DNA of 32,403 bases. Source: Anaerolineae bacterium. Its GTDB lineage: Bacteria; Chloroflexota; Anaerolineae; B4-G1; DUEL01. This document shows, one piece after another, positions 6,660-14,552 of this stretch. A model generated the notes under the pieces. The model did no database searches and was not told where the DNA came from. It worked only from the letters and a program-made list of their open reading frames with translations. Where the stretch lies: NCBI GenBank assembly GCA_025060135.1, contig JANXCY010000023.1, forward strand, positions 1-32,403, in the 5' to 3' direction. Every line of letters begins with the position of its first letter. The stretch's first letter is position 1. The translations under genes and the position numbers were made by a program.

Positions 6660-7733
6660 ATGCCTTTGTGGAATCCGATAGACGCACTGTTGGGCTTCTT
6701 TTCTCTGGACATCGGCATTGATCTGGGGACCGCCAATACCCTGGTTTATGTGCGGGGGAAGGGGATTGTCCTCAACGAGCCCTCATGGGTGGCGATAGAC
6801 CGGGATACCCACGAGGCCCTTTCCTTCGGCATTGAGGCCAAAGAGATGGTCGGGCGGACCCCGGCCAACATCATCGCTATCCGCCCATTGCGGGATGGGG
6901 TGATCTCCGACTTTGAGATCACCCAGAAGATGTTGGATTATTTCATTAAAAAAGCCCATCAGCACATGTTTACGCCTTTTCCCCGTCCCCGGGTTGTGGT
7001 GGGCATTCCCAGCGGGGTGACGGAGGTGGAGCGGCGGGCCGTTTACGACGCGGCCATCGCCGCTGGTGCCCGGGAGGCCTATCTGATAGAGGAACCGATG
7101 GCTGCGGCCATTGGCGCGGGGCTTCCGGTAACGGAAACTCGGGGGAGCATTGTGGTAGATATTGGCGGCGGTACCACCGAGGTTGCGGTCTTCTCTATGG
7201 GTGGGATTGTCCTCAGCGGTTCCATCCGGGTCGCCGGGGACGAAATGGACGAAGACATCATTCAGTATGTTCGTCAGAAATACAACCTGATGATCGGTGA
7301 GCAGACCGCCGAGCGGGTTAAGATCGCCATCGGCTCCGCGTATCCGCTGCCCGAAGAGAAAACGATGCTGCTGCGGGGCCGCAACCTGGTAACCGGTCTG
7401 CCCGAGACAGTGGAAATTAGCAGTATAGAGATTCGGGAGGCGCTTTCGGGCTCGGTAGGCCTCATTATGGACCTGATTCGGGATACCCTGGACGACACGC
7501 CACCCGAACTGGTGGCAGACCTGATGGAAATCGGTATCTGCCTGACCGGTGGGGGTGCGTTGCTGAAAGGAATGGCTGAACGGGTTACAGAAGAAACCCA
7601 CATCCGGGCCTGGGTGGCCCAGGACGCGATGACCTGTGTGGCCCGGGGGGCCGGGATGGTGCTGGAGAATGTCCGCCTCCTGCGGCAGGTTGTCATGGCA
7701 ACAGACCGCCGCAAGACGGAACTGATTGCCTGA
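6660..7733 (+). CDS. mreB: Rod shape-determining protein MreB (actin-like)
   Basis: A 357-aa bacterial actin homologue that forms membrane-associated filaments directing lateral wall synthesis. The phosphate-1 motif is GIDLGTANTLVYVRGKGI (from residue ~20), phosphate-2 is VVDIGGGTTEVAVFS, and the adenosine motif is ICLTGGGALLKGM. The N-terminus PLWNPIDALLGFFS is amphipathic and probably the membrane anchor. Length is slightly above the usual ~345 because of a short C-terminal extension (VMATDRRKTELIA). First gene of an mreB-mreC-mreD operon; rodA and a class B penicillin-binding protein, common next in this operon, are not here. Confidence 0.98.
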   Translation: MPLWNPIDALLGFFSLDIGIDLGTANTLVYVRGKGIVLNEPSWVAIDRDTHEALSFGIEAKEMVGRTPANIIAIRPLRDGVISDFEITQKMLDYFIKKAHQHMFTPFPRPRVVVGIPSGVTEVERRAVYDAAIAAGAREAYLIEEPMAAAIGAGLPVTETRGSIVVDIGGGTTEVAVFSMGGIVLSGSIRVAGDEMDEDIIQYVRQKYNLMIGEQTAERVKIAIGSAYPLPEEKTMLLRGRNLVTGLPETVEISSIEIREALSGSVGLIMDLIRDTLDDTPPELVADLMEIGICLTGGGALLKGMAERVTEETHIRAWVAQDAMTCVARGAGMVLENVRLLRQVVMATDRRKTELIA

Positions 7734-7828
7734 CCCTGGGGTGGCTGATACCCCTCTTGGATCGGTTGGGATCGGCAGCGCTGACCCGGCAGGCAGCGAG
7801 ATCACTGGATGTGATGACAGGAGGCGCG

Positions 7829-8707
7829 GTGCGGCGTGGGACCTGGCGTTCCTGGCTCCCTCTGATATTCCTCATCCTCTCTATCCTTCTGCTGGCCCTC
7901 CATGAAACGCGCGTCCTGGCCCCGGTAGAACGGAGCCTCCAGGTGGTTCTGGCTCCTCTGCAGCGCGCAGCAACCGCGCTGATCCGCGATATCGGCGACC
8001 TTTCCCAGACTGTCCGGCAGGTCCGGGAACTGCGTGCCCGGGTGGCCGAACTGGAGGAACAGGTCCACGCCCTTACGATAGAGAACGTCCGCCTGCGGGA
8101 ATACGAAGCGGAAGCCGTCCAGTTGCGGGGGCTTCTGGGATTCGTGGAGGCCAATCCCACTTGGGCTTTTCTGGGAGCCGATGTGGTGGGGCGTTCGGCC
8201 TGCATCCACGCTCCCTGTGGGGAAGTGGTGGGACAGGAGCCCAACCCCTATCTGCGCTACCTGACCATCAATGTTGGCCAGGCCGAAGGCGTCGCCGTGG
8301 GGATGCCGGTGGTGACGGGCGGCGCCGTTCTGGTGGGGCGGGTGGTGGAGACCGGGCTCCACACCAGTAAGGTGCGGCTGGTAACCGATACCGGCCACAG
8401 CGTGGCGGCCATCCTCCAACAATCCCGCGCGACGGGTTTGGTGGTGGGCCAGGCCGATGGTTCCCTGCGCATGCTCTACATCCCTCAAGAGGAGAGCGTT
8501 CAGGTGGGCGACGTCGTGCTGACCTCGGGACTGGGAGGCGCATTCCCGCGCGGCCTGGTCCTGGGCCAGATCGCCCAGGTCGTAAAGCAGGACTTCGCCC
8601 TCTTCCAGGAAGCCGTGGTCCACCCGGCTGTGGATTACCGTCGGGTAGAATGGACCCTGGTCATCCGGTCATTCCAGCCCCTGGTTCAGAAGGAGATGGG
8701 AGAATAG
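7829..8707 (+). CDS. mreC: Rod shape-determining protein MreC
   Basis: A membrane-anchored periplasmic scaffold of the elongasome, 292 aa from the preferred start. It has an N-terminal transmembrane helix (WLPLIFLILSILLLAL), a coiled coil with heptads around LRARVAELEEQVHALTIENVRLREYEAE, and the paired beta-barrel MreC domain (GVAVGMPVVTGGAVLVGRV, GDVVLTSGLGGAFPRGLVLGQI). I choose GTG 7829 because AGGAGG lies four bases upstream and gives a normal MRRGTW N-terminus. An in-frame TTG at 7757 and ATG at 7814 would add 24 or 5 residues but have poor ribosome sites. It lies between mreB and mreD in the same operon. Confidence 0.93.
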   Translation: MRRGTWRSWLPLIFLILSILLLALHETRVLAPVERSLQVVLAPLQRAATALIRDIGDLSQTVRQVRELRARVAELEEQVHALTIENVRLREYEAEAVQLRGLLGFVEANPTWAFLGADVVGRSACIHAPCGEVVGQEPNPYLRYLTINVGQAEGVAVGMPVVTGGAVLVGRVVETGLHTSKVRLVTDTGHSVAAILQQSRATGLVVGQADGSLRMLYIPQEESVQVGDVVLTSGLGGAFPRGLVLGQIAQVVKQDFALFQEAVVHPAVDYRRVEWTLVIRSFQPLVQKEMGE

Positions 8708-8720
8708 GGAGCAAGCGAGG

Positions 8721-9227
8721 GTGCTCAGTCTCTACCTGGTCCTCCCTCTGCTGACCGCCGCTGCGCTGGCCCAGAGCACGGCCCTGGCCGGGGTCTCCCT
8801 TTTTGGCGCCCACCCGGACCTAGTCTTCCTGCTGGTCGCCGTCTGGGCCTTCCTGCGTGGCCCCATAGAGGGCGCCATCTGGGCCTTTATCGGTGGTCTG
8901 CTGCTGGATGCCCTTTCCGGCGGGCCCTTCGGCGGTTTTGCTCTGGCATTGCTCGTCGCCGCACTATTGACCGGGCAACAGTGGGGTCGGGAACTGGGCT
9001 CCACCGCGTTCCAGTTGATGCTCTTGGTGCTAGTGGGTTGCTTCGCTTTCCATATCACGTTGCTCCTCGCCCTGACCGCGACCGGCTACTCGGTGAACTG
9101 GCCATACGCCCTTTCCCATACCGCCGGGCCGTCGGCGGCCCTGAACGCGCTGCTGGCTCCGGTTGCCCATCTGCCCCTCTCCTGGCTGGACCGCCGTACC
9201 CGCCCGGAGGGCATCACGTTTCACTAA
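8721..9227 (+). CDS. mreD: Rod shape-determining protein MreD
   Basis: A 168-aa polytopic membrane protein with about five hydrophobic segments. It carries the MreD signatures PDLVFLLVAVWAFLRGPIEGAIWAFIGGLLLDALSGGPFGGFAL. Starts with GTG, 13 bases after mreC. It works with MreB and MreC in the elongasome. The reading frame ends before a ~110-base spacer that contains a small CCGCC/GGCGG hairpin (9306-9320) and no clear terminator. Confidence 0.9.
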   Translation: MLSLYLVLPLLTAAALAQSTALAGVSLFGAHPDLVFLLVAVWAFLRGPIEGAIWAFIGGLLLDALSGGPFGGFALALLVAALLTGQQWGRELGSTAFQLMLLVLVGCFAFHITLLLALTATGYSVNWPYALSHTAGPSAALNALLAPVAHLPLSWLDRRTRPEGITFH

Positions 9228-9340
9228 ATTTTTATCAGCAAGTCCTGTTGCCAATAGGGTTGACTGAGTAGCGCGGGGCACCCGGCCCGTCCGATGCCCG
9301 AGGGACCGCCGGGACGGCGGTTCACGACTGGTACCCAGAA

Positions 9341-10006
9341 GTGATGAAAGTCTTTAGCGGTTTTGTCGCCGAAAAAGCCCCCACCATCCGTCTGCCGGAG
9401 TCGGTGGTTACCGAACTAGTCCCCATCGTGGACGACCTGGACGAATTGAAGGTGACTCTCCACATCCTCTACCGGCTCCAGCAGACCCGCGGGCCGGTCC
9501 GTTACGTCTCCCAGCGGGACCTCCTGACGGACCCGCTCCTCCTGCGCGGGCTGGAATCTCCAGCGGCCATCCGGCGGGCCGTAGACCGCGCGGTGGCCCG
9601 TGGGACGTTTCTTCAGGCGGAGGTGGAACGGAATGGCCATCCCGACGTCATTTATCTGGCCAACTCGCCCCACGGCCGGGCGACGCTGGAGGCGCTGCGC
9701 CGGGGAGAACCCCTCCCGACCGCTCCGCCCCAGCCCCGTCCCAACATCTTTGCCCTCTACGAAGAGAACATTGGCCCCCTGACCCCGCTCATCGCCGAAG
9801 AACTGAAAGAGGCCGAGAAGACCTACCCTGCCCAATGGATTGAGGACGCCTTCCGCGAGGCCATTGCCCTCAATCGGCGCCGCTGGAAATACATCCGGGC
9901 CATTCTGGAGCGCTGGCATGCCGAAGGAAGAACGGACGAAGAGCGTCAGCGAGGTCTTGAGGAAGACCGCCGCCGTTACATTGAGGGAGAGCACGTCCGC
10001 CACTGA
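9341..10006 (+). CDS. DnaD-domain replication protein
   Basis: A 221-aa protein with an N-terminal winged-helix-like part (LDELKVTLHILYRLQQT, PAAIRRAVDRAVARGTFLQAE) and a C-terminal DnaD domain (IFALYEENIGPLTPLIAEELKEAEKTYPAQWIEDAFREAI, then WKYIRAILERWHAEG). In Firmicutes, DnaD acts with DnaB in primosome assembly and helicase loading. Immediately downstream is a DnaC/DnaI-like ATPase, so a helicase-loading pair is the likely role. GTG 9341 and ATG 9344 are adjacent possible starts; neither has a strong ribosome site. The C-terminus overlaps the next gene if that gene starts at 9918. The high-GC, Arg-rich tail matches the neighbours' codon use. Confidence 0.85.
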   Translation: MMKVFSGFVAEKAPTIRLPESVVTELVPIVDDLDELKVTLHILYRLQQTRGPVRYVSQRDLLTDPLLLRGLESPAAIRRAVDRAVARGTFLQAEVERNGHPDVIYLANSPHGRATLEALRRGEPLPTAPPQPRPNIFALYEENIGPLTPLIAEELKEAEKTYPAQWIEDAFREAIALNRRRWKYIRAILERWHAEGRTDEERQRGLEEDRRRYIEGEHVRH

Positions 10007-11318
10007 GATCGTGGCGCAGGCTGAAAGCCTGCGCCACGTGCCCTGCCCCCACTGCGGCGGCCTGGGCTACGTTCGGGCCGACGTCCCGGTGGACCATCCC
10101 GACTTCGGCCAACTGATCCCCTGCGTCTGCCGCCTGGCAGAGATGGAGCGACGCCGCCTGGCTCAGTTGCGCGCGCTGGGCCATCTGGCGTCCCTGGCCC
10201 ATATGACCTTTGAGACCTTCGTCCCGGAGGGCCAGGGCCTTCCGCCGGATAAGCGGGCCAACCTGCGCCACGCCTACGAGACGGCCCGGGAGTTTGCCGA
10301 AAACCCCACCGGCTGGCTGGTCCTGCGCGGCGGCTACGGTTGCGGCAAGACCCACCTGGCGGCCGCCATCGCCAACCGCTGCGTGGAGCGCGGCCAGCCC
10401 GTCCTCTTTGTTACCGTGCCGGACCTCCTGGACCACCTGCGCGCGGCCTTCGCTCCTACCAGCCCCGTCCGCTACGACCAGCGCTTTGAGGAAGTCCGCA
10501 CCGCCCCGGTGTTGATTCTGGACGACCTGGGCACCGAGGCACCCTCCCCCTGGGCCCAGGAGAAACTCTTCCAGATTTTGAACTACCGCTACAACGCCCG
10601 ACTGCCTACCGTCATCACCACCAACCACGCTCTGGAGGACCTCCCACTGCGCATTCGCTCCCGCCTGGCCGATCCCGATCTGACGCGCATTGTTACCATT
10701 CTGGCTCCCGATTACCGTCAGGCGGGCATCTCCGCTGACCAATCGGACCTGAGCACCCTCCACCTGCACGCTCATCAGACCTTTGAGACCTTTGACCTGC
10801 GGGAGAAGGAACTGCCGAAGGAGGAAAGGGAGAATCTGCGCAAGGCGGTGGAACTGGCCCGGGCCTACGCCCAGAACCCCCAGGGCTGGCTAATTTTCAC
10901 TGGCACCTATGGCTGCGGGAAAACCCATCTGGCAGCGGCGATTGCCAACTTCCGGGCCAAACAGGGCCATCCGGTCCTCTTCGTTGTTGTGCCGGACCTG
11001 CTGGACCATCTGCGGGCCGCTTTCAGCCCGCAGAGCCCCGTCTCCTTTGACCGGCGGTTTGACGAGGTACGCCGGGCCCCATTCCTGGTCCTGGACGACC
11101 TGGGGACCGAATCGGCCACGCCGTGGGCGCGGGAGAAGATGTACCAAATTTTCGACTACCGCTATAATGCCTGCCTGCCAACCATCATCACGGCAGCCAC
11201 GCCCCTTAAGGACGTGGACCCCCGTCTGGCGGCGCGCATCCAGGACGAGACGCGCTGCATTCACTTTGCCATCCTGGCTCCCGCCTATCGCGGGAAGAGC
11301 CGACGGCGCCCCCACTGA
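9918..11318 (+). CDS. Tandem DnaC/DnaI-like helicase-loader ATPase (two AAA+ modules)
   Basis: A protein with an N-terminal zinc-binding knuckle (CPHCGGLGYV...PCVC) followed by two full DnaC-type AAA+ modules. Module 1 has FETFVPEGQGLPPDK, Walker A GGYGCGKTHL, Walker B LILDDLGTE, sensor 1 VITTNHALEDL and arginine-finger region RIRSRLAD. Module 2 repeats this with FETFDLREKELPKE, GTYGCGKTHL, LVLDDLGTES, IITAATPLKDV and RLAARIQDE. The usual family length is 240-330 aa with one module. The start is uncertain. ATG 9918 has GGAG seven bases upstream and overlaps the DnaD-like gene by 89 bases, giving 466 aa; GTG 10011 or GTG 10038 would start at or just after a palindrome (10011-10037) and put the Zn knuckle near the N-terminus. 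Probable role: loading the replicative helicase with the DnaD-like neighbour. Confidence 0.88.
   Translation: MPKEERTKSVSEVLRKTAAVTLRESTSATEIVAQAESLRHVPCPHCGGLGYVRADVPVDHPDFGQLIPCVCRLAEMERRRLAQLRALGHLASLAHMTFETFVPEGQGLPPDKRANLRHAYETAREFAENPTGWLVLRGGYGCGKTHLAAAIANRCVERGQPVLFVTVPDLLDHLRAAFAPTSPVRYDQRFEEVRTAPVLILDDLGTEAPSPWAQEKLFQILNYRYNARLPTVITTNHALEDLPLRIRSRLADPDLTRIVTILAPDYRQAGISADQSDLSTLHLHAHQTFETFDLREKELPKEERENLRKAVELARAYAQNPQGWLIFTGTYGCGKTHLAAAIANFRAKQGHPVLFVVVPDLLDHLRAAFSPQSPVSFDRRFDEVRRAPFLVLDDLGTESATPWAREKMYQIFDYRYNACLPTIITAATPLKDVDPRLAARIQDETRCIHFAILAPAYRGKSRRRPH
10011..10037. repeat. REP-like palindrome at the dnaD-like/dnaC-like junction
   Basis: GTGGCGCAGGCT, loop GAA, AGCCTGCGCCAC: a perfect 12-bp inverted repeat beginning four bases after the DnaD-like stop codon. 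The 12-mer AGCCTGCGCCAC recurs exactly in the repeat cluster near 14461. It lies inside the open frame of the tandem ATPase if that starts at 9918. Confidence 0.85.
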
Positions 11319-11372
11319 CCGTCCCCGATTGTTAACGTTTCGTTAGAGCCTCCGATTTCCCACCGTTCCCTC

Positions 11373-11401
11373 TTGACAAATCCCCCTCCCAGTGGTATGA
11401 T
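11373..11401 (+). promoter_or_regulatory. groESL promoter
   Basis: Perfect TTGACA (11373-11378), a 17-base spacer and TATGAT (11396-11401) with an extended TGG motif. This is the best sigma-70-type promoter in the window, immediately upstream of the CIRCE operator. Confidence 0.92.
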
Positions 11402-11411
11402 AAGGGTCGCT

Positions 11412-11438
11412 TTAGCACTCTGGTATGGTGAGTGCTAA
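11412..11438 (+). promoter_or_regulatory. CIRCE operator (HrcA binding site)
   Basis: TTAGCACTC, nine bases, GAGTGCTAA: exact match to the CIRCE consensus. It overlaps the expected transcription start of groESL, so HrcA repressor would block the promoter and heat shock would release it. hrcA itself is not in the window. Confidence 0.97.
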
Positions 11439-11490
11439 TCTCCCCGCGTAGCCGACCCAGTATTCCATCACACCAAAAGGAGGTGGAGCG

Positions 11491-11793
11491 ATGTCCGTCA
11501 ATCTCAAGCCGTTGGGTGACCGGGTGATTGTGGAGCCCCTGGAGGAGGAGGTCCAGACCTTCGCCGGGGGGCAACTCATCCTCCCCGACACCGCCAAGGA
11601 AAAGCCTCAACAGGGGAAGGTCCTGGCTGTTGGTCCGGGCCGTCGGGATGAAGATGGGAAGTACATCCCGATGGATGTGAAGGTCGGCGACATCGTCGTC
11701 TACGCCAAGTACGCTGGCACGACCTTCAAGACCCGCGACGGCAAGGAACTGCTCATCCTCAAGGAGAGCGACATCCTGGCGATTGTGGAATAA
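11491..11793 (+). CDS. groES: Co-chaperonin GroES
   Basis: The 100-aa lid of the GroEL/GroES folding chamber. It shows [15 protein letters not shown] at the N-terminus, a mobile loop around [31 protein letters not shown], and the closing [17 protein letters not shown] strong AGGAGG precedes the ATG. First gene of the CIRCE-controlled operon; groEL follows after 60 bases containing short AATGAC repeats. Confidence 0.98.
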   Translation: MSVNLKPLGDRVIVEPLEEEVQTFAGGQLILPDTAKEKPQQGKVLAVGPGRRDEDGKYIPMDVKVGDIVVYAKYAGTTFKTRDGKELLILKESDILAIVE

Positions 11794-11828
11794 TGACCGA
11801 ATGACCCATTTCCCAATGACTGAATGAC
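11792..11828 (+). repeat. AATGAC-type 7-nt repeats between groES and groEL
   Basis: AATGACCGAATGAC (11792-11805) and AATGACTGAATGAC (11815-11828) differ by one base. The first copy begins within the groES stop codon. The spacer otherwise holds only the groEL ribosome site AGGAGGAGGA. Confidence 0.8.
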
Positions 11829-11853
11829 TCCATAACCTTAAGGAGGAGGAGCC

Positions 11854-13482
11854 ATGCCGAAGCAACTGATTTTTGGAGAGGAAGCGCGACGAGGCCTGAA
11901 GCGCGGCATTGACACCCTGGCAAAAGCCGTCATTACCACGCTGGGCCCCAAGGGCCGTAATGTCGCCCTGGATAAGAAATGGGGCGCTCCCACCATCACC
12001 CATGACGGCGTTACCGTGGCCAAAGAGATCGAACTGAAGGACCCCTATGAAAACATGGGTGCCCAGTTGCTGAAGGAAGCGGCCACGAAGACGAATGACA
12101 TCGCGGGCGACGGGACCACCACCGCCACCCTCCTGGCCTACATTATTATCACCGAGGGGATGAAGAACGTGGCCGCGGGCGCCAACCCCATGCTCCTCAA
12201 GCGCGGTATCCTGGAAGGGGCAAAGGCCATTGCCAAGGCGATTGAGGGACAGTCCATCCCCGTCACCACCAAAGAGGAAATCGCCAACGTGGCCGCCATC
12301 TCCGCCCAGGACCGCGAGATCGGCGAACTGATCGCCGAGGTGATGGATAAAGTCGGCAAGGACGGTGTGGTTACCGTAGAGGAGAGCAAGGGGCTGGAAT
12401 TTGAGACGGAGTACGTGGAGGGGATGCAGTTTGACCGGGGCTACATCAGTGCCTACTTCATCACCAACCCCGAGACCATGGAGTGCGTCATTGAAGAGCC
12501 CTACATCCTCATCCACGACAAGAAGATCTCCGCCGCCGAGGACCTGATGCCCATCCTGGAGAAACTGGTCCAGCAGGGGAAGCGGGAACTGGTGGTGATC
12601 GCCGAGGATGTGGACGGGGCCGCCCTGGCGACGCTGGTGGTCAACAAACTGCGCGGGATGCTCAACTGCGTGGCGGTGAAGGCCCCTGGCTTCGGCGACC
12701 GGCGCAAGGCGATGCTTCAGGACATCGCCATCCTCACCGGCGGTCGGGTGATTACTGAGGAGGAGGGCCGCAAACTGGATAGCGCCACCATCGCCGACCT
12801 GGGCCGGGCCGACAAGGTCATCGTCACCAAAGACGACACCACCATCGTCGGCGGTCGGGGCGACGAGCGGGCCATCAAGGGCCGCATGGAGCAAATCAAG
12901 GTAGAGATTGAGAAAGCCACCTCCGACTACGACCGGGAGAAACTCCAGGAGCGGCTGGCGAAACTGGCGGGCGGCGTCGCCATCATCCGTGTGGGCGCGG
13001 CCACCGAGACGGAACTGAAGGAGAAGAAGCACCGGGTAGAGGACGCGCTCAGCGCGACCCGCGCGGCCATTGAGGAGGGCATTGTCCCCGGTGGCGGCGT
13101 GGCGCTGATCAACGCCATCTCCGCGCTGGACAACGTGAAGATGCAGTACCGGGATGAGCAGACCGGCGTGGAGATTCTCCGCACGGCTCTGGAGGCCCCG
13201 CTGATGCAGATCGCCGAGAACGCGGGCTACGACGGCGCCGTCATCCTGGATACGGTCCGGCGGTTCCAGAAAGAGAAAAACAACCCGCGCATCGGCTTTG
13301 ACGTCCTGGCGGGTGAGTACGTGGATATGGTAGAGCGGGGGATTATTGACCCGGCGAAGGTGACCAAGGGCGCGGTGGAGAATGCTGCCTCCATTGCCGC
13401 GATGATCCTCTCCACCGAGGCACTGGTTACCGACATCCCCGAGGAGAAGAAGGAACACACGCCGTCCATGCCGGAGTACTAA
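11854..13482 (+). CDS. groEL: Chaperonin GroEL
   Basis: A 542-aa 60-kDa chaperonin forming the double-ring folding chamber. Recognisable segments are [31 protein letters not shown], the nucleotide-site [23 protein letters not shown], and [13 protein letters not shown]. The C-terminus ends HTPSMPEY rather than the GGM repeats of proteobacterial GroEL. AGGAGGAGGAG precedes the ATG. It is the last gene of the operon, with a strong terminator at 13514. A 743-codon open frame on the opposite strand is a composition shadow of this gene. Confidence 0.99.
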   Translation: MPKQLIFGEEARRGLKRGIDTLAKAVITTLGPKGRNVALDKKWGAPTITHDGVTVAKEIELKDPYENMGAQLLKEAATKTNDIAGDGTTTATLLAYIIITEGMKNVAAGANPMLLKRGILEGAKAIAKAIEGQSIPVTTKEEIANVAAISAQDREIGELIAEVMDKVGKDGVVTVEESKGLEFETEYVEGMQFDRGYISAYFITNPETMECVIEEPYILIHDKKISAAEDLMPILEKLVQQGKRELVVIAEDVDGAALATLVVNKLRGMLNCVAVKAPGFGDRRKAMLQDIAILTGGRVITEEEGRKLDSATIADLGRADKVIVTKDDTTIVGGRGDERAIKGRMEQIKVEIEKATSDYDREKLQERLAKLAGGVAIIRVGAATETELKEKKHRVEDALSATRAAIEEGIVPGGGVALINAISALDNVKMQYRDEQTGVEILRTALEAPLMQIAENAGYDGAVILDTVRRFQKEKNNPRIGFDVLAGEYVDMVERGIIDPAKVTKGAVENAASIAAMILSTEALVTDIPEEKKEHTPSMPEY

Positions 13483-13513
13483 ATTCCCGGTGAGTCCATA
13501 GAGCGGCAGGCCT

Positions 13514-13549
13514 GCGGAGAGGTGGGACGGATCCCGCCTCTCCGCTTTT
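13514..13549 (+). terminator. Intrinsic terminator of groESL
   Basis: GCGGAGAGG (13514-13522) pairs with CCTCTCCGC (13537-13545), extended inside by GGGA/TCCC, and TTTT follows. It sits just before the promoter of the ZIP gene. Confidence 0.92.
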
Positions 13550-13550
13550 C

Positions 13551-13579
13551 TTGACAGAATCACCGTCTTCTGCCATACT
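13551..13579 (+). promoter_or_regulatory. Promoter of the ZIP transporter gene
   Basis: Perfect TTGACA (13551-13556), a 17-base spacer and CATACT (13574-13579). The ATG is at 13590, ten bases after the -10 box, so the transcript would start within a few bases of the start codon (leaderless or nearly so). Confidence 0.75.
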
Positions 13580-13589
13580 TGTCCCCGCT

Positions 13590-14360
13590 ATGGACCAACT
13601 CCTTCGTCAACTCTTCGGTGAGAACCTCTTGCTGATGGGCATCTCGGGCACCCTACTGACCGGGTTCGCTACCGGGGTCGGCGCTCTACCCGTCCTCTTC
13701 ATCCGGCGGGTCCCGGAGCGGGTGCTGGACGCGCTCCTGGGCTTCGCCGCCGGGGTGATGCTGGCGGCAACGGCCTTCAGCCTCATCGTCCCAGCCATAG
13801 CACTGGGGGGCATCGGCCCGGCCGCGGGAGGCATCCTGATGGGCGCGCTTTTCCTGGCCGCGCTGGACCATATCCTGCCCCACACTCACTTCATCAAAGG
13901 GGCCGAGGGGCCCGCCTCCCACCTGCGCCGGGTCTGGCTGCTGGTCATCGCCATCACCCTGCACAATTTTCCCGAGGGGCTGGCCGTCGGCGTGGGGTTC
14001 GGTTCGGGCCGCCTCTCTGAGGCACTGGTACTAATGGTGGCTATTGGCCTGCAGAATATGCCCGAAGGTCTGGCCGTCGCGCTGCCGCTGGTGCGGGAAC
14101 GGTGGCCACGCGGCCGGGCCCTTCTCTATGCCCTTGGCTCCGGGATGGCCGAGCCGGTGGCTGGCCTTCTGGGCGTCCTGGCGGTTACCTTGATGCATGC
14201 CCTCCTTCCGTGGGGCCTGGCCTTTGCCGCTGGCGCTATGCTTTACGTCGTCTCCGACGAAATCATCCCCGAAACCCACAGCCGGGGGTTTGAGATGGAG
14301 GGGACCTGGGGGGTGATTGTCGGCTTCTTGGTGATGATGGTGCTGGACAACGCCTTATAA
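13590..14360 (+). CDS. ZIP-family divalent metal transporter (GufA-like)
   Basis: A 256-aa membrane protein with about eight hydrophobic segments, predicted to carry zinc or other divalent metals into the cytosol. The two metal-site helices are visible: TLHNFPEGLAVGVGFG and GLQNMPEGLAVALPL; the Gln in the second is typical of the GufA branch. A His motif HILPHTHF lies in the loop after the third segment, and SDEIIPETHSRG near the end. Start ATG 13590 fits the promoter; there is no Shine-Dalgarno upstream, supporting leaderless translation. A longer TTG frame from 13551 would start in the -35 box and is rejected. Transported metal cannot be told from sequence. Confidence 0.9.
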   Translation: MDQLLRQLFGENLLLMGISGTLLTGFATGVGALPVLFIRRVPERVLDALLGFAAGVMLAATAFSLIVPAIALGGIGPAAGGILMGALFLAALDHILPHTHFIKGAEGPASHLRRVWLLVIAITLHNFPEGLAVGVGFGSGRLSEALVLMVAIGLQNMPEGLAVALPLVRERWPRGRALLYALGSGMAEPVAGLLGVLAVTLMHALLPWGLAFAAGAMLYVVSDEIIPETHSRGFEMEGTWGVIVGFLVMMVLDNAL

Positions 14361-14394
14361 CTGGACTTACACCGTTTGTCCTGGGCAGCAACCG

Positions 14395-14543
14395 CCGTAG
14401 CGCGGGCCGCCAGGCCTGCAATGAAGCGCCAGCCGCCCGGCCTGCCCGGTACAGGCTAACAGCCTGCGCCACAGGCAGCGCCGGCCGCTGTAGCGTAGGC
14501 CGCCAAGGCCTGTTGCCCGGCCTGTCCACCAAGTCTGCAATGA
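14395..14543. repeat. Cluster of short GC-rich repeats with inverted symmetry
   Basis: Between the ZIP and lactate permease genes. GTAGCGCGGGCCGCCAGGCC (about 14397) and GTAGCGTAGGCCGCCAAGGCC (about 14489) are near copies; GCCCGGCCTG occurs at 14435 and 14515; TGCAATGA occurs at 14417 and 14536. CAGGCTAACAGCCTG near 14452 is an inverted repeat whose right arm matches the palindrome at 10011. The offsets (92, 80 and 119 bases) are unequal, so this is a mosaic and not one clean tandem duplication. No CRISPR-like spacing. Confidence 0.7.
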
Positions 14544-14552
14544 GAGAGCCGC

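Noticed and set aside
11332-13563. A 743-codon frame antisense to groESL
   Set aside because: Mirror of a highly biased GC-rich coding sequence; it runs through the CIRCE element, promoter and terminator, and the protein is unrecognisable.
14395-14543. Possible CRISPR array
   Set aside because: Repeats are too few, unequal in length and spacing, and no cas genes are present.
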